Assembly: GCA_030248295.1 (NCBI GenBank)
Contig: JASANH010000959.1
Span: forward strand, 186,001-250,000
Reading direction: 5' to 3'
Length of the DNA stretch: 64,000 bases
DNA from: Mesodorylaimus sp. YZB2_4
Taxonomy: Eukaryota; Nematoda; Enoplea; Dorylaimida; Dorylaimidae
Shown here: positions 32,095 through 43,407 of the stretch, in pieces
Position numbering within the stretch: position 1 is the first letter of the stretch
Layout of the letters: the number at the start of each line of letters is the position of its first letter
The notes under the pieces: generated by a model
Databases searched by the model: none
What the model saw: only the letters and a program-made list of their open reading frames with translations
What the model was told of the DNA's origin: nothing
Position numbers and translations under genes: made by a program

Positions 32095-34530
32095 CCATGA
32101 AACGTGTATGTGCAATTCACGCAAGGTTTACTCTTGTCAATTCTTTCCTTAAACTTTTATGGCGCGTCATGACCTGTCTCTCCTCATTTCGACGCTAGGG
32201 TGAGCGTAAAGGCTGCTCATGGCTAGAAAAGGCATCTTTCGTGGTAACCCTAGTATAGCGGCTGCATCAAGCTCCTGCGCGATCCTGGACATTTCATAAT
32301 ATCGAAAATGCGATTGCAGTCCTGTGAAAAAAATTGTGCTAGCTCAGAATTTTACATGCACCTGTATCGGACTACTAGGCAGCAGACGGTTGAGTTTTTT
32401 GCTTTGAAGAAGCGCAAATGACTTTTCATAGCTTGAATCATCATCGTCTCGACATGATTTTGACGTGGGATAGGGCTAGAGAACTTCTACTACGTTTTCG
32501 CAATTTAAATTTACGTCGATTAGGCAGTGGTGCATTGCTGAGCACGAAGCCGATTTATTTTTGTACAACGTTCTGTGGGGTTGACTTCCTGCTGGCATAG
32601 TTCCTCCACGTGGCTTCCTACCGGCTGCCAGCTAGCAGTCGTGACGTGATGCACGGCTTTGGGCGGTTGGGTACTCTTTGACGTCTCGGTTAGGAGTGTA
32701 TCAAGACTTGAAGGCGTACAGTAGGAGGGAGCTGGCCGACTAAAGTCGGTGGGACAAAAACTCCGGCTGGAGCAGGCAAGTCTTGTGGCTAAACGAGTAC
32801 CTACGGCTGGAACATCAACCTAAGAGGTTGACGTCTTCGAATCAGGGAAGAGGATCGATTACTCTCCCCCACTCCCTACGGCCTATCAAGCAGGGGCTTC
32901 CAAGAGCACCCCGCCGAGAGCACTGCAGCATCCTGTAGCGCGCGTCGTAGGATGATAGCTGGCGAGAAGGCTCTGTAGGGTTCCACCCCCTGTATTATCG
33001 TGGCTGCTGTCCCAAGCCTGAATGAAATAGCGGTCATCTAGGCAGGGCTGCTGGCCAAGCAATAGGAGACCAGCGCATTCCACGCAAACCACAAGAGGTA
33101 ACCCGACTCCCCCTGGGCATATAAGTGAGTCAAATATTCATCGCGACGTTCAGTACACGAGGTACATTCTTCGACACTTTTTATCTTTTTTAAAAATTTT
33201 GTGGGCCCAAGCACGTTTTGCCTACAGCCGCCCCACTCAAAGCTAGGGTTTGCGGGAATCAGGACACACAGCAGCGTCAATGGCTCCACTCGGAGAGCCT
33301 CCGCGCGAGGGCATCCTGGACTGGACACCGGCTTCCTCAAGCGATGGTGGGACGGGCGGGAATGTGTTCCTCAGCCCTCGAGTGCGCCTTATGGTACTTG
33401 GCTATAAATAAAGTATGACATGACATGACATGACCTCTGTCGGTGTTACCCAGCCGAGACTGTCTACTCGTTTGGCTTTCGGCTCTCCACTCGGAGCACC
33501 TCGACAGTACCGGTCAAGTCAATGCCTGGCGTGCAAGGGCAGCGAGGGTTAGTTGCTCGCAAACCGTCATCTATCGCCATCGATCGAACCCGGGACGAGT
33601 GCAGCCGCTCGCTCCCAATCAATACGGAGAGACGAATGCCCAACCACTGCACCACCGCGGTCTCAGCGGGGTGGAGTTTGAGTGATGAAAACTGGCATTC
33701 CGTTTCAAAAACAGGGTTGCCAAAGAATGGTTTTCAGAAGGTTCACCCAAATCTCAGGTGCCGTCCATGGGGATACATAAACAGCTCACGCAAAGCTTAC
33801 TTTTTGCCAATTCTTTCCAAACATTAAAGTTGTATGGCTCGTCATGGCCTGTCTATGCTAATTTTGGCGCGTCGTAGTGCAAATCTGGTCATGGCTGGAG
33901 AGGCATCCCTCACGATCAGAGGCATCTTGTGGTACCAAGCCAGCATGAAAACGGACAGCATCAAACTTCTGTGCGATCCTAGCCTTTTCATGTTATCGAA
34001 AATGAGACTTGAGTAAACGAAAACATTGCGCTCGCTCGGACTTTTTTGCGTGCACCTGTATCGAAATTATAGCAGGACGGCTGAGGTTTTAGCTATGAAG
34101 TAGCGGAACCGACTTTTCACAGCCTGAATAATAAAAGTCTTGACATGATTTTGACGAAGCTTGGGCAAGAGAACATTCGCGACTTTTTCACTTTTACAGA
34201 TTTTTGTCGGTAGGCAGTGATGCATTGCTGAACCCACAGCTGAACAGCTTTTTCACAAGTTTTTTGAGCTTGTTACACAATTCCTTCACGCGGACTCCAA
34301 CCTGATATCCAGCTAGCAGTCATGACTCACCATATGCCCAAGGGGAGTCGGGTTACCTCTTGTGGTTTGCATAGGATGCGCTGGTCTCCAATTGCTTGGC
34401 CGGCAGCCCTGCCTGGATGACCGCTATTTCATTCAGGCTTGGGGCAGCAGCTACGATAATACAGGGGGTGGAACCCTACAGAGCCATTTCGCCCGCTATC
34501 ATCCTGCGACGCGCGCTACAGGATGCTGAA
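32095..34530. repeat. Nested repeat block with ~550 bp direct repeat and ~200 bp inverted repeat
   Basis: 32,095-32,640 and 33,770-34,325 are diverged direct copies (both contain GTGCACCTGTATCG-like, GACATGATTTTGACG and AGGCAGTG.TGCATTGCTGA). 32,905-33,125 and 34,330-34,530 are inverted copies (GCCTGAATGAAATAGCGGTC and its complement). Inside lies an inverted SINE-like copy. The arrangement suggests a two-ended element whose ends have been reshuffled. No coding gene. Confidence 0.6.
33223..33660 (-). repeat. tRNA-derived SINE-like repeat, copy 2
   Basis: Reverse complement of 1,841-2,260. Its head ends at 33,660 (ACCACCGCGG) and has a B-box-like GGGTTCGATCG. A short (ATGAC)n run at ~33,414-33,433 interrupts it. 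Confidence 0.65.
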
Positions 34531-34684
34531 GCGAGGCCATGTGGAGACCAACTTCAGCAGTGGATTCTCTCTGACGTCTCGACTGGGAGCACCTCCGCCA
34601 AGAGCATATTCGTACTGCAGCATCCTGTAGCTCGTGGCGGCCGCAGCGATTCGGCATTTATCTACGCGTATTACATGGCAGCGA

Positions 34685-35038
34685 GTGGCTGTGGCCATCC
34701 CAGGTTTAATCCCAGGGATGGAGGTCAGTTTGCGAACCATAAACCCTTGGACCTTGAACGCCAGGCCGTAAGTGACTCACCCGGTATCCTCCGATTGGAG
34801 AGACGGAAGCCAAGCTAGGACACCGGCAGGGTTCAAAATTCGCCCGCCATTGTCCGAGGAACTCTGTGTCCTGTCCAGGATGCCCTCGTGTGCAGGTGCT
34901 CCTGGTGGAGACGCTCAGAGGGATGCTGCCGTGAAAGCTTGTCGCCTCACGGCCTCGCATTTGACATGACTGCTGGCTAGCTTCAGGCAAAAACGGGCTG
35001 GAAGACCCCGCTGGTAAACTGGGGCGGCGCGGGACCCA
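34685..35038 (+). repeat. tRNA-derived SINE-like repeat, copy 3 (5' truncated)
   Basis: Matches copy 1 from the B-box region on (CCCAGGTTTAATCCCAGGGA, then ATGGAGGTCAGTTTGCGAAC) to the tail. The head is missing or diverged. Confidence 0.65.
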
Positions 35039-35329
35039 AACCACCAAAAGGTACTGTAGCACGTGTCCTGGGATGATAGCAGGCCACCCGCCCCCCCCCC
35101 TGCTGTTCGAGGACTACAGTCCGCATTGTAATGTTAGAAATAACCTTAATTAAGGTTAAGTTCAGAAATCTATCAGAACCCCGATTGATCGACTTCATGT
35201 AAAAGTCAGGTTCTAGGTCAGAAAACTTTTTGGGGCTCGGTCAAGGTCAGGGTCAGGTCAGAGATAAAAAAGCCCTGGTGTTTCAATTACTACGTCATTT
35301 TTCACTCGTTTGGCGTGCACCACTTTAAA

Positions 35330-35710
35330 AAAAAAAATTTGTGGATCGGGCCCCATGCCGCCCCACTTACGCATAGGACTTCCAGCCCGTTTTGCCTCTG
35401 CGGGCTAGTCATGACTATCACGAGAGGTTCCCTCTGTGTGTCCCCACTAGGAGCACCTCCTTACGAGGGCATCCTGTGCCAGCACCAGCGTCCCAGGATG
35501 ATACTGTGCGAGAAGGAAGGACCTTCCCGATAAGTGTTCGGGAAGCAGTTTCCTGATTCTTTACTTGTTCAGCGTCCGCCACTTGAAGGTACCAGGAGTC
35601 GCCTAGAGCCAGGTGTTCATGGCCAGCGACGGGCCTTCTAAAATGTCGTCCTCAGTCAGAACAGAAGTGCGGCCAAGGTTGCTGGCCCAAGCAATGCGGG
35701 ACCAACAGTT
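35330..35710 (-). repeat. Dispersed repeat sharing the SINE-like tail (copy B)
   Basis: Co-linear with 16,340-16,800: GGGCCCCATGCCGCCC near the start, TCCCCACTAGGAGCACCTCC, then CGTCCCAGGATGATACTGTG. Confidence 0.6.
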
Positions 35711-36350
35711 TGTCGTGCACCACTTCGCGCAGTCTGATCGTGAGACCTGACATCAAACTGGTCTCCCCACCCTGACCCAAACTCCTGTCTTCTGTCCAGG
35801 GTTGCTAGCCAAGAAATCGGGGACCAGCGCATTTTATGCAAGCTACATAGAACCTGGAACCTGACTCTCCCAAGACATATACTCGTATATCGAGTCAAAT
35901 ACTCAGCATGAAACATGTACAGTACACTAGGTACACTCTTCGAATTCACAATACAAGTACTTTTTTCTGCCAGTATGACACCAGTGGTGCAAGCATTAGG
36001 ATTAGGATTCAAGATCGAGATTTTCGTCGCATTTCCCAGATTTCCAAAAAGTGAAAATCCAACTGGAATCCGATATGGATCCATTTGAAAACCCAACTGA
36101 ATCCAGCTGGATCCATCTGGACTGTGCTTGATCGAGGAATCTGGGAGATCTGTCTTCGAGATCTATGCTAGTCCTTCAAGACCCCTTCAGACTTCAGTGT
36201 GTTTGTGCCTACAACCGCATGAACAAAACGCGCCAAAGTCTGAAGAGGCCTTTGGCCGAAAGGAAGACTGAAAAAATTTTGTTGCTTTAGTTGTGGCGCC
36301 GAGGTGGCCTGAATAAAAAGAAGCCGATGCAAGCCAGCCAATAAGCCAAT

Positions 36351-38168
36351 ATGATAAGCGAATTCGCGGTTCTTTTGTTCTTCTTACAGTCCGCTGTTGT
36401 GTTGAGCGAGTACACGCTGACCGTCCTGCACACCAATGATGTCCACTGTCGATTCCTCAGTTTCAACAAGGCCACTCGAAAGTGTGAACAGAAAGATATC
36501 GATGAGAAAAAGTGCTGGGGTGGTGCAGCCAGGCGTCTAACCGCTCTAAAAAAGTTCAAAAACGAAGAGCCAAATGCGATCTTTGTGGACGGCGGTGATC
36601 AATTCCAAGGCACCGTCTGGTTTCCAGCCTTGGGATGGAAGCCGTTGGCCGCGTACATGAAGTTGATGAAATACGACGCTATAGCCTTGGGTAACCATGA
36701 ATTCGACAAGGGCGCTGATTTTTTGGCACAGTACTTGAAGGATCTGAACGCGACCGTCGTCAATAGCAACATCCGAGATGGCGGAAGTGCCATCAAAAAC
36801 CTGTTCGTACCCAAACATGTCATGGAGGTTGGAGGGCAAAAGATTGGAATAATCGGTTACACAACAACCGAAACGCCAGACTTGGCGAACACTGGCACGC
36901 ATCTCGTCTTTGAAGATGAAGTCAAGTCCTTGCAAGCCGTCGCCGACGAGTTGAAAGCGGCGGGGGTGAATAAGATCATGGCGATCGGCCACTCAGGTAT
37001 TACGATGGATAGGAAGATCTGTGATTCGGTCAAAGGGGTGGATATTGTGGTCGGTGGTCATACAAATACCTTCTTGTACACCGGCACTCCGCCAAGCACA
37101 GAGGTACCTGAAGGTGCATATCCGGAAGTATATCGCGGCACGGGTTCACCTTGCTTGGTTGTCCAAGACTACGCCTTCGGCAAGTATTTGGGGAAGTTGA
37201 AAGTCGTTTTCGACGATAACGGGGTTCCCACCAAATGGGACAACAATAACCCTGTCCTCATCGACAGCCAGTTTGAACCAGATTCAGAGATGGAAGCATT
37301 GCTGGCACCATTCGAGAAGGAACTGAAGCACTATGTGGATTCTGTGATAGGGATGACAGCCGTGGCCCTCGATGGCGAAAGAAAGTCTTGCCGCTTGAAA
37401 GAGTGCAATTTGGGCAATATTTTGGCCGATGCAGCTGTGTTTTCGTACGTTAAAAAAACCGGTCAAGAACTGGAAGTTCAAAGAGCCAGCGGGAAGGGGG
37501 CAGTGAATGCCTCGACTTGGAGCCGAGCGGCCATATGTCTCTGGAACGGGGGCGGTGTCAGAGATTTCGTTGCAGGCGCCTGGAGCAACCTCACTATGGC
37601 AGACCTGCTTACAGTGATTCCATTCGGCAATACTATCCAGTCGGTCAAATTGAAAGGGGAGACAATTCGACAAGCTTTTGAGCACTCAGTTTCCGAATAT
37701 AAGGAGGAGGATGCGCACGGTCGATTCCTGCAAGTTTCGGGTGTCAAGGTGGTCTACGATCTATCCAAGCCAAAGAACAGTCGCGTAGTCAACATAGAAG
37801 TCCTTTGCAACGACTGCCCAATCCCCGAGTATACTTTAATGGATTTGGAAAAGGTGTACGACGTGATCACTGTCACCTACGTGGCCCATGGAGGCGATGG
37901 CTACACTATGATCAAAGACAACACCATCAGCGCCGACGGTTCCGAAATGGCTGATAGCGATGTGGTTCAGGATTACATAAAGAGCCACCAGCCCCTCAGC
38001 ACTGGCACTGAGGGTCGAATTCGGTTCATAACTGGCAACAAGGCAGATAAAACCATCGTGCAACTATGCGATTACCTGTCATCATTCGGTCCATCAACAA
38101 AAGCGAATGCTATTGCCATCCAGTCTGTCATTATCGTCGCACTGGTTGTAGTTTTCGGTCAATATTAG
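36351..38168 (+). CDS. NT5E-like: Ecto-5'-nucleotidase (CD73-like), GPI-anchored, intronless
   Basis: 605 residues in one exon. Residues 1-19 are a signal peptide. The metallophosphatase domain has all expected motifs: HTNDVH (Asp30, His32), GGDQFQG (Asp83), GNHEFD (Asn115, His116), GHSG (His214) and GGHTN (His237), which in the family bind two metal ions. The C-terminal substrate domain has SCRLKECNLGN (Arg348), NGGGVRD (399-405), IPFGNT (Phe425) and AHGGDGYTM (Asp516). The residue matching the second base-stacking Phe of human CD73 is Tyr510. The hydrophobic C-terminus (586-605) after SSFGPS predicts a GPI anchor. The family hydrolyses extracellular AMP to adenosine and phosphate. Lack of introns, unlike vertebrate NT5E, could mean an old retrocopy. 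Apyrase/UshA-type relatives are the alternative, but the GPI tail favours CD73. Confidence 0.92.
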   Translation: MISEFAVLLFFLQSAVVLSEYTLTVLHTNDVHCRFLSFNKATRKCEQKDIDEKKCWGGAARRLTALKKFKNEEPNAIFVDGGDQFQGTVWFPALGWKPLAAYMKLMKYDAIALGNHEFDKGADFLAQYLKDLNATVVNSNIRDGGSAIKNLFVPKHVMEVGGQKIGIIGYTTTETPDLANTGTHLVFEDEVKSLQAVADELKAAGVNKIMAIGHSGITMDRKICDSVKGVDIVVGGHTNTFLYTGTPPSTEVPEGAYPEVYRGTGSPCLVVQDYAFGKYLGKLKVVFDDNGVPTKWDNNNPVLIDSQFEPDSEMEALLAPFEKELKHYVDSVIGMTAVALDGERKSCRLKECNLGNILADAAVFSYVKKTGQELEVQRASGKGAVNASTWSRAAICLWNGGGVRDFVAGAWSNLTMADLLTVIPFGNTIQSVKLKGETIRQAFEHSVSEYKEEDAHGRFLQVSGVKVVYDLSKPKNSRVVNIEVLCNDCPIPEYTLMDLEKVYDVITVTYVAHGGDGYTMIKDNTISADGSEMADSDVVQDYIKSHQPLSTGTEGRIRFITGNKADKTIVQLCDYLSSFGPSTKANAIAIQSVIIVALVVVFGQY

Positions 38169-38321
38169 TGGCGCGAAGCTTGATCGTGTGCCACGCTAAA
38201 AACGGATTCATAATTCGCGATGATTACGTGCGCACACGCGATCGTGTGTAGTTTTGAAAAATTGATGGGGTCTGCGTCTTACACATTTGTATGCTTTCTT
38301 TTCTTGGTAATGAATTTTAAT

Positions 38322-38327
38322 AATAAA
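38322..38327 (+). terminator. Polyadenylation signal of the 5'-nucleotidase gene
   Basis: AATAAA about 155 bases after the stop codon, followed by a T-rich stretch. Confidence 0.5.
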
Positions 38328-39781
38328 TTATTATTTGTTCTTCACATTTAAACAGACTTTTTAACCAGTACGCTTTGTAAAGAGAACACTTATATTTTTC
38401 GGCCAGTCTTAAATTTTCGTGGTACCTTCGAATCGGTAGGCGGACATTTGACCCCCGCGATTATATGCCGCAGGCATGCAAGGTTGTCGGCTTAGAGCGC
38501 AGTTGCGAGGAATTATTTGCTGCTCTCATCGATAGCGTTGAGTCGATGTGAAGGAAGCACGTACAGATAAGAGGGACAAGCCGGCTAAGTATTCTGTTTC
38601 TTCGGAGGGAGGGCTCAGAGGGAAGAGAGGTTTAGACCAGCCCGAGCACGCCCTTCCAATGGCTATGAACCCATTTAAGCTGGGGGGGGGGGGGGGGGGG
38701 TCTGGGGTGCAGAGCCAACCAGGGCCGAAATCCCGCGCGCTCCGCAGCAATTGAGGGCCCTAACTTCATAGCTGGTTTTTTGGTGCGCAGTGCCTACTAG
38801 CAAATAATGAAGCTTAGCGTGTATGCGCTAAAAAACAGTCAAGTCCGTATCAGGCCCGTGTGCGTCCTGCTGGGGCCTTCTCCATCGGTCGGCTTGAGCT
38901 ACACCAACAGTGAGTCGTGCTCTAACGTCGACCTTTCATCACTGATTTTCCGAGTAAAAAAGGTGACTGCCGCGAAAACTCAATTAATTAGCGGGTTTTT
39001 AGGGGTGCTGGGGACTATAGTATCATTTAGTTTTTGAAAATTCGATACTTTCCATAAAGTATGTTTGCGCCAGTCTTCCCTCCAAAATTATGGAATAACG
39101 TTGCCTTGACGGAAAGCTACTTTCCGCGAACCAATAATGTCCTTGAAGGATGGAATTACCGCTTGCAGTTGAAAGTCCTTGAAGGATGGGATTGAATTAT
39201 TATTGGGTTAGATCAGGCCCGACCTTTACTATGATAACAGAGAGAAGCAGGCGATAAAGGGGACAGCCGCGCCCTAACGAGCGCGCGCGCGTGGCACCCA
39301 CCGGCTGTCCCCTCCACCGACCCTTCCCACCGCCCCTGGACCACCTGCTTGGTGTAGAGTACTTCAGCCGCCACGCAGCCAGGTCAGTTGTCCGCTGTCT
39401 CTGCTCGCAAGGTTTAAATTTCGTGCACCGAGGATGGGCTGGATCAAAAGTCGGCAAAACGTCGAATCATAGTGGATCTTGCTCATCACAAGATAATTAG
39501 CTGACAATTTCTGCTGATATAAAATCTCAATTATTTTTCATCGATATCTTAAATTGGAAAAACGTGACTTTTCGTGTTGATCAATTGTAATTCTCACTGT
39601 TGCCCATGTTGAAGAGTCGCATGCATGAAGAAATCGGCTTTATCATCGGTGCTACGCTAGCGGGCGAAAGCACCGTTCGTATATTGACTTTTACTGACAA
39701 TGCCACAAGCAAGTACATTATGACAGTGCAAGTAGGTGCAGAAAAAAAACCGGACAAATCATGATTCGAATCTGTGACTTC
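38328..39781. other. Intergenic with a dispersed repeat and a 19-base G run
   Basis: 38,575-38,755 matches 52,385-52,570 in inverted orientation (shared GAGGGAGGGCTCAGAGGGAA). 38,682-38,700 is 19 consecutive G. ~38,860-38,890 (CGTGTGCGTCCTGCTGGGG) recurs at ~41,443-41,465. No gene is supported. Confidence 0.55.
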
Positions 39782-42700
39782 TTAAAACTGCAGCACTCTA
39801 TCGCATTTCCGAACGCAATAAACCATCAAAACAATAATAAATTGTACAAGCGTCATCAACGTGCCTCCCACGAACAAACCCAATGTTCCCCCAATATTGT
39901 TCACTAAGGTGATTGAACTGTAGGTATACATCTCTTCATAAATCAACACCCCACCTTCTTCTAGCGCCGAATGAGAAACCCACAAAGTCACAAGTGAAAG
40001 ATTTTGTTTCGTGCTGAATTCAAGCATTTGCTCATAATCAGAGTATTTAATTTCTGTCTGTGACAATAAGGCTACATCGAAAACTGTCTTCTTACACCTT
40101 TGAGGACATCGAGCAAAGCAAGTAGATGACACATTTTTTATAAACCTCAAACCCTCTTCAGTGAAACGGAAATGACGGAATGTCATGTTGCGATTAAAAA
40201 GGTCAAAATAATTGCAAACATCGCTCGGCTTGCTCGAGCTGACCAATTTCAAACCACAATTCAATCGCTCGCGGTGCAGTTGAGTCTCGCATTTTACTAA
40301 GCACGTGAGAAAAGGGTCATCAGAGTCCACCTGGACATCTGTCAGACATTGAGCTCCCTCCCTCGGTAAGCTTACAAATTTTTTCATCGTGACTTTTAAC
40401 AGATACAATTGGCCAGGATTCAAAATCATAAATGGGGATAGGTTCGCTTCGAAGGGTGTAACTTGGGGAAAGAATCCCCACCAATGTATGAAGGCACCCG
40501 TGTTCGTACTTTCGGATACTTGCTTACTTTTCATATAAATAAAGTTATCTGGTCTGGTCAAGCCTCCAGTAAAGCTAGATAACACAAAGTTATAGCACAT
40601 GGTGTCACCCAAAAACACCAATTCAGTCGGGACATCACTTCTGCATGTACTACACCAGTAAGATGGAGCCGATAGGCGGGTGAATTCTGGAACAGAAGCT
40701 GACTTTGTCAGATTTATACCTATGTATTTATAAAAATCTTGAAGATTGGAGAAACCGTTTATCTGATAAAAATTTAGGAATTCAGATCGGGACTCATCGA
40801 TATTCTGTACTTTCAGCTCGCTAAAGTAGTCGAAATATCCGAATGAATAAATGAGAGCATTCATACTCAGGTTCAGCGATGCCACTTTATCCACGTCGAC
40901 CCACACTTGTGGACAAATAAGGATTGGCGGGAATTCGTAGGAAGTGTTAACGTCGAGCAGGACCTAAAACAGTTGTGTTATTACTCAAGCATGTTTTACG
41001 AGAATAGACCATTTCACAAGGCCCAAACAAGACAAAATTTGAATTTCCCGCTGTGAGCTGCCTACGACAGATTAAGATAGATAAAATTCCCTCACTTCTA
41101 AGCCTATGCGCGCGTTAATTTCTAAGGAACTGTTTTGTTTTGTTGATAATTTTCCGAGTTTATATCTTCGATTCAACGTTGTCTTTTCACTAAAAACCAA
41201 AACCATTTCTGGACGTAGACCTTCCTGCACGGGCACGCAGGCTTTGAGGTGCGTGACCATTTTATCTTTGTGAATAAGCGGATAGCTGAATTTCGAATTT
41301 TGTGTTGTACCATGGTCTGTAAACATTTAATTTATACTGCTAGAAACAGAGGCAGTAAACTAAAAATGTGAAGCAGGAAACTCTTTCTAGACAATTCTTT
41401 AAATCTTCTTTTTGCGACTGATTGTGAGTGCCCTCCTATTAGGTCCGTGTGCGTCCTGCTGGGGGCCTTCACCAGTGCACTTACAAAGGTTACAAGGGTG
41501 CAAGTGACTGTTTTAAAATTAGCTGCGTTTCACTTAACAAAACTCATAAATTCCGATGAGTCCGCAGCAGTTTCAGGCTGTCCACTTACGGGTATCCGAA
41601 ATACGAGCGAAAAGATCACAAGCCAGACTTAAAAGTGTTTCACTAAGATTTTGTCACTCCATGTAAAATGGGTCTCGTGGAAGACAGACGGAAGAAAAGT
41701 AACAGCTTTTTACAGGTGAAGGCGAAACGTGCTTTAAGTGGAAAGGTGTCCTTGGCGAGCCCTGCCCTGCCAGAAAAGGTGCCCACGGTGCACTACGTGT
41801 CGGTCTAATTCTGTGCTGGAGCATCTGTCTTTCATGAAAGAAAAGTAAGAAAAGTTACAAAATTTATTGGAAAATCCCAGTATAAGCAGCCAAAGCCGCT
41901 CTCATGTCATAAGCGGCACGCAAGCGGGAAATTCAAAAGGTGCCTACACAAGGCACTCCTTCCGGATTTGAGTCTTCTTTAATGTCTAGGGTGAAAATCA
42001 ACCGATTCTGACGCGGAAAAAGCATTTTAGAGCTCTCGCCGGGGGCTACAAGATAAGCAATTATGATCAGCGCATCTGATCAATAGCTAAAATCATTGAT
42101 CAGTTCTGGCTGAAATTGCCTAAATGGGGCTCAGTTATCTCACATGTGCACAATAATCTATGGTCATAGGGTGAAATTTCGAGCTGTTTTGTGATGTACT
42201 GACCCTAGGCTACTATTTCATTAAGAAAACCAGGTAAGACTGTTTTGATAATTTGTTCATGATCGATCGTGTGTCTGATCACGGACGGTTTTTGTTAAAT
42301 ATCTCATTCTCACGAATGGTTGTAGCTAGGCTTTTTTTTAAAAGAATCGGATTCCTCAAAATTTAGCGGTCTTTTCTTTGTTTTTAAAATTGTTGTAGGC
42401 CCAAAAATAAGTAAGTTATGATTTTTTGACCGAAAATGACCACTTTTTACCTATATATTTTACCTACCCATATAAAAAAGGGTCGAAAAATCGACTGCAG
42501 CATATTTCATATATGTTTAGTCTCTCAGAAACCCTCTTAATAACTTCCATCGCAAAACAAGCAGTAATGGACACAAGGTAAAATGATAAGTTACAATTCT
42601 CCGCCTACTTTTTCTGATCATGAGAACTTGTACGAATTAAACGCATACGTTCAAGAAACGAAATCCCTCGTAGTCGCAACAGAAGCTCTTGTCACACTAG

Positions 42701-43200
42701 AAGCTGCTAATGGTCACGCTCAATTTGCTTGAACGCGAGTCACTTTGGACTTCTGCTATGAGCCTATTCTTGGTAAAACCTACCTACTTATGGTCAGTCG
42801 TTTGATTTACATCGAGGGGGAAGATGCCAGACCAGTCGGTTTGATGTTTCAGCCTTTCTTCCAGTTCACTTTTAAGGGCTTTTTCTCCCAGAATATGACC
42901 TTCCATGTCTCCCCCATTCTGAATGCGGTAATTACGCTCGAAATAACAGTTCTGACTGACAATGAGACATCATACCTTTGTTGCTGTAGGCCTGGATAAA
43001 TATTCTTCTCCAGTTTGGTATATGTAAAACCCTGTTGCACCCACAGCAACGACAAGAAGAGCTGACCATAGAATTCGCAGAGGCTTCGCGGTCGAGGTGA
43101 CAGCCTCCTTCAACCCAACGATGGCCGTCACATTTTCGGCCAAGTCGGAACAAAAGGTTGCTAAACATTTTAGTTCAAGCGACAAATTCCTACGAGCCAT
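39782..43200 (-). CDS. DEG/ENaC-family cation channel subunit (2 exons)
   Basis: Exon 1 43200-42976 (75 codons) joins in phase 0 to exon 2 40963-39782 (393 codons plus stop), giving 468 residues. Exon 1 has the pre-TM1 segment FCSDLAENVTAIVGL and TM1 (~44-61). Exon 2 starts in the ectodomain with SYEFPPILICP, the FPxxTIC-type motif of the family, followed by a cysteine-rich ectodomain (SCFARCPQRC-like CARCPQRCKK). TM2 follows with VNNIGGTLGLFVGGTLMTLV. The intron is 1.9 kb plus. Two canonical features are altered: the His-Gly gating motif before TM1 reads Val-Gly, and the G/S-x-S selectivity filter reads Gly-Gly-Thr, followed by Gln where Glu is usual. The C-terminal tail is very short (CVRKCDRVLQF). 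Function as a sodium or peptide-gated channel is inferred from family only. Confidence 0.85.
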
Positions 43201-43206
43201 GTAAAT

Positions 43207-43407
43207 TTAATTACCTCGATTATCACCAGTTTGTCTGTTATCTTCTTTATGAATGGTGCCGTTTACTTCATTAGTCGACGCTTTGGGGTACGGCTGCCCC
43301 AGTAATAGCTTTTCTAAAGCAGATACTTTTGACGTTAGTTCGACGGCCAGGTTGTCAATTCGCGATTCGATATTTTCTATTTTACGATGCAATGATTGTG
43401 AGTTCAT
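43207..43407 (-). CDS. Small coiled-coil ORF just upstream of, and in frame with, the DEG/ENaC start
   Basis: 66 codons from ATG 43,407 (MNSQSLHRKIENIESRIDNL.., then a leucine-rich helix) to TAA at 43,209-43,207. The next in-frame ATG, 43,200, is the DEG/ENaC start, so one stop codon separates the two. A GAG|GTAATT donor also lies at its end. It may be an upstream ORF, an alternative first exon that skips the stop, or an N-terminal extension lost by mutation. Confidence 0.4.
   Translation of the reverse strand: MNSQSLHRKIENIESRIDNLAVELTSKVSALEKLLLGQPYPKASTNEVNGTIHKEDNRQTGDNRGN

Noticed and set aside
36546-37685. Long minus-strand frames of 133-148 codons
   Set aside because: They are antisense shadows of the well-supported CD73-like gene.
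41072-41326. Minus-strand frame inside the DEG/ENaC intron
   Set aside because: The channel reads through perfectly when 42,976 is joined to 40,963, and this frame has no channel motif.
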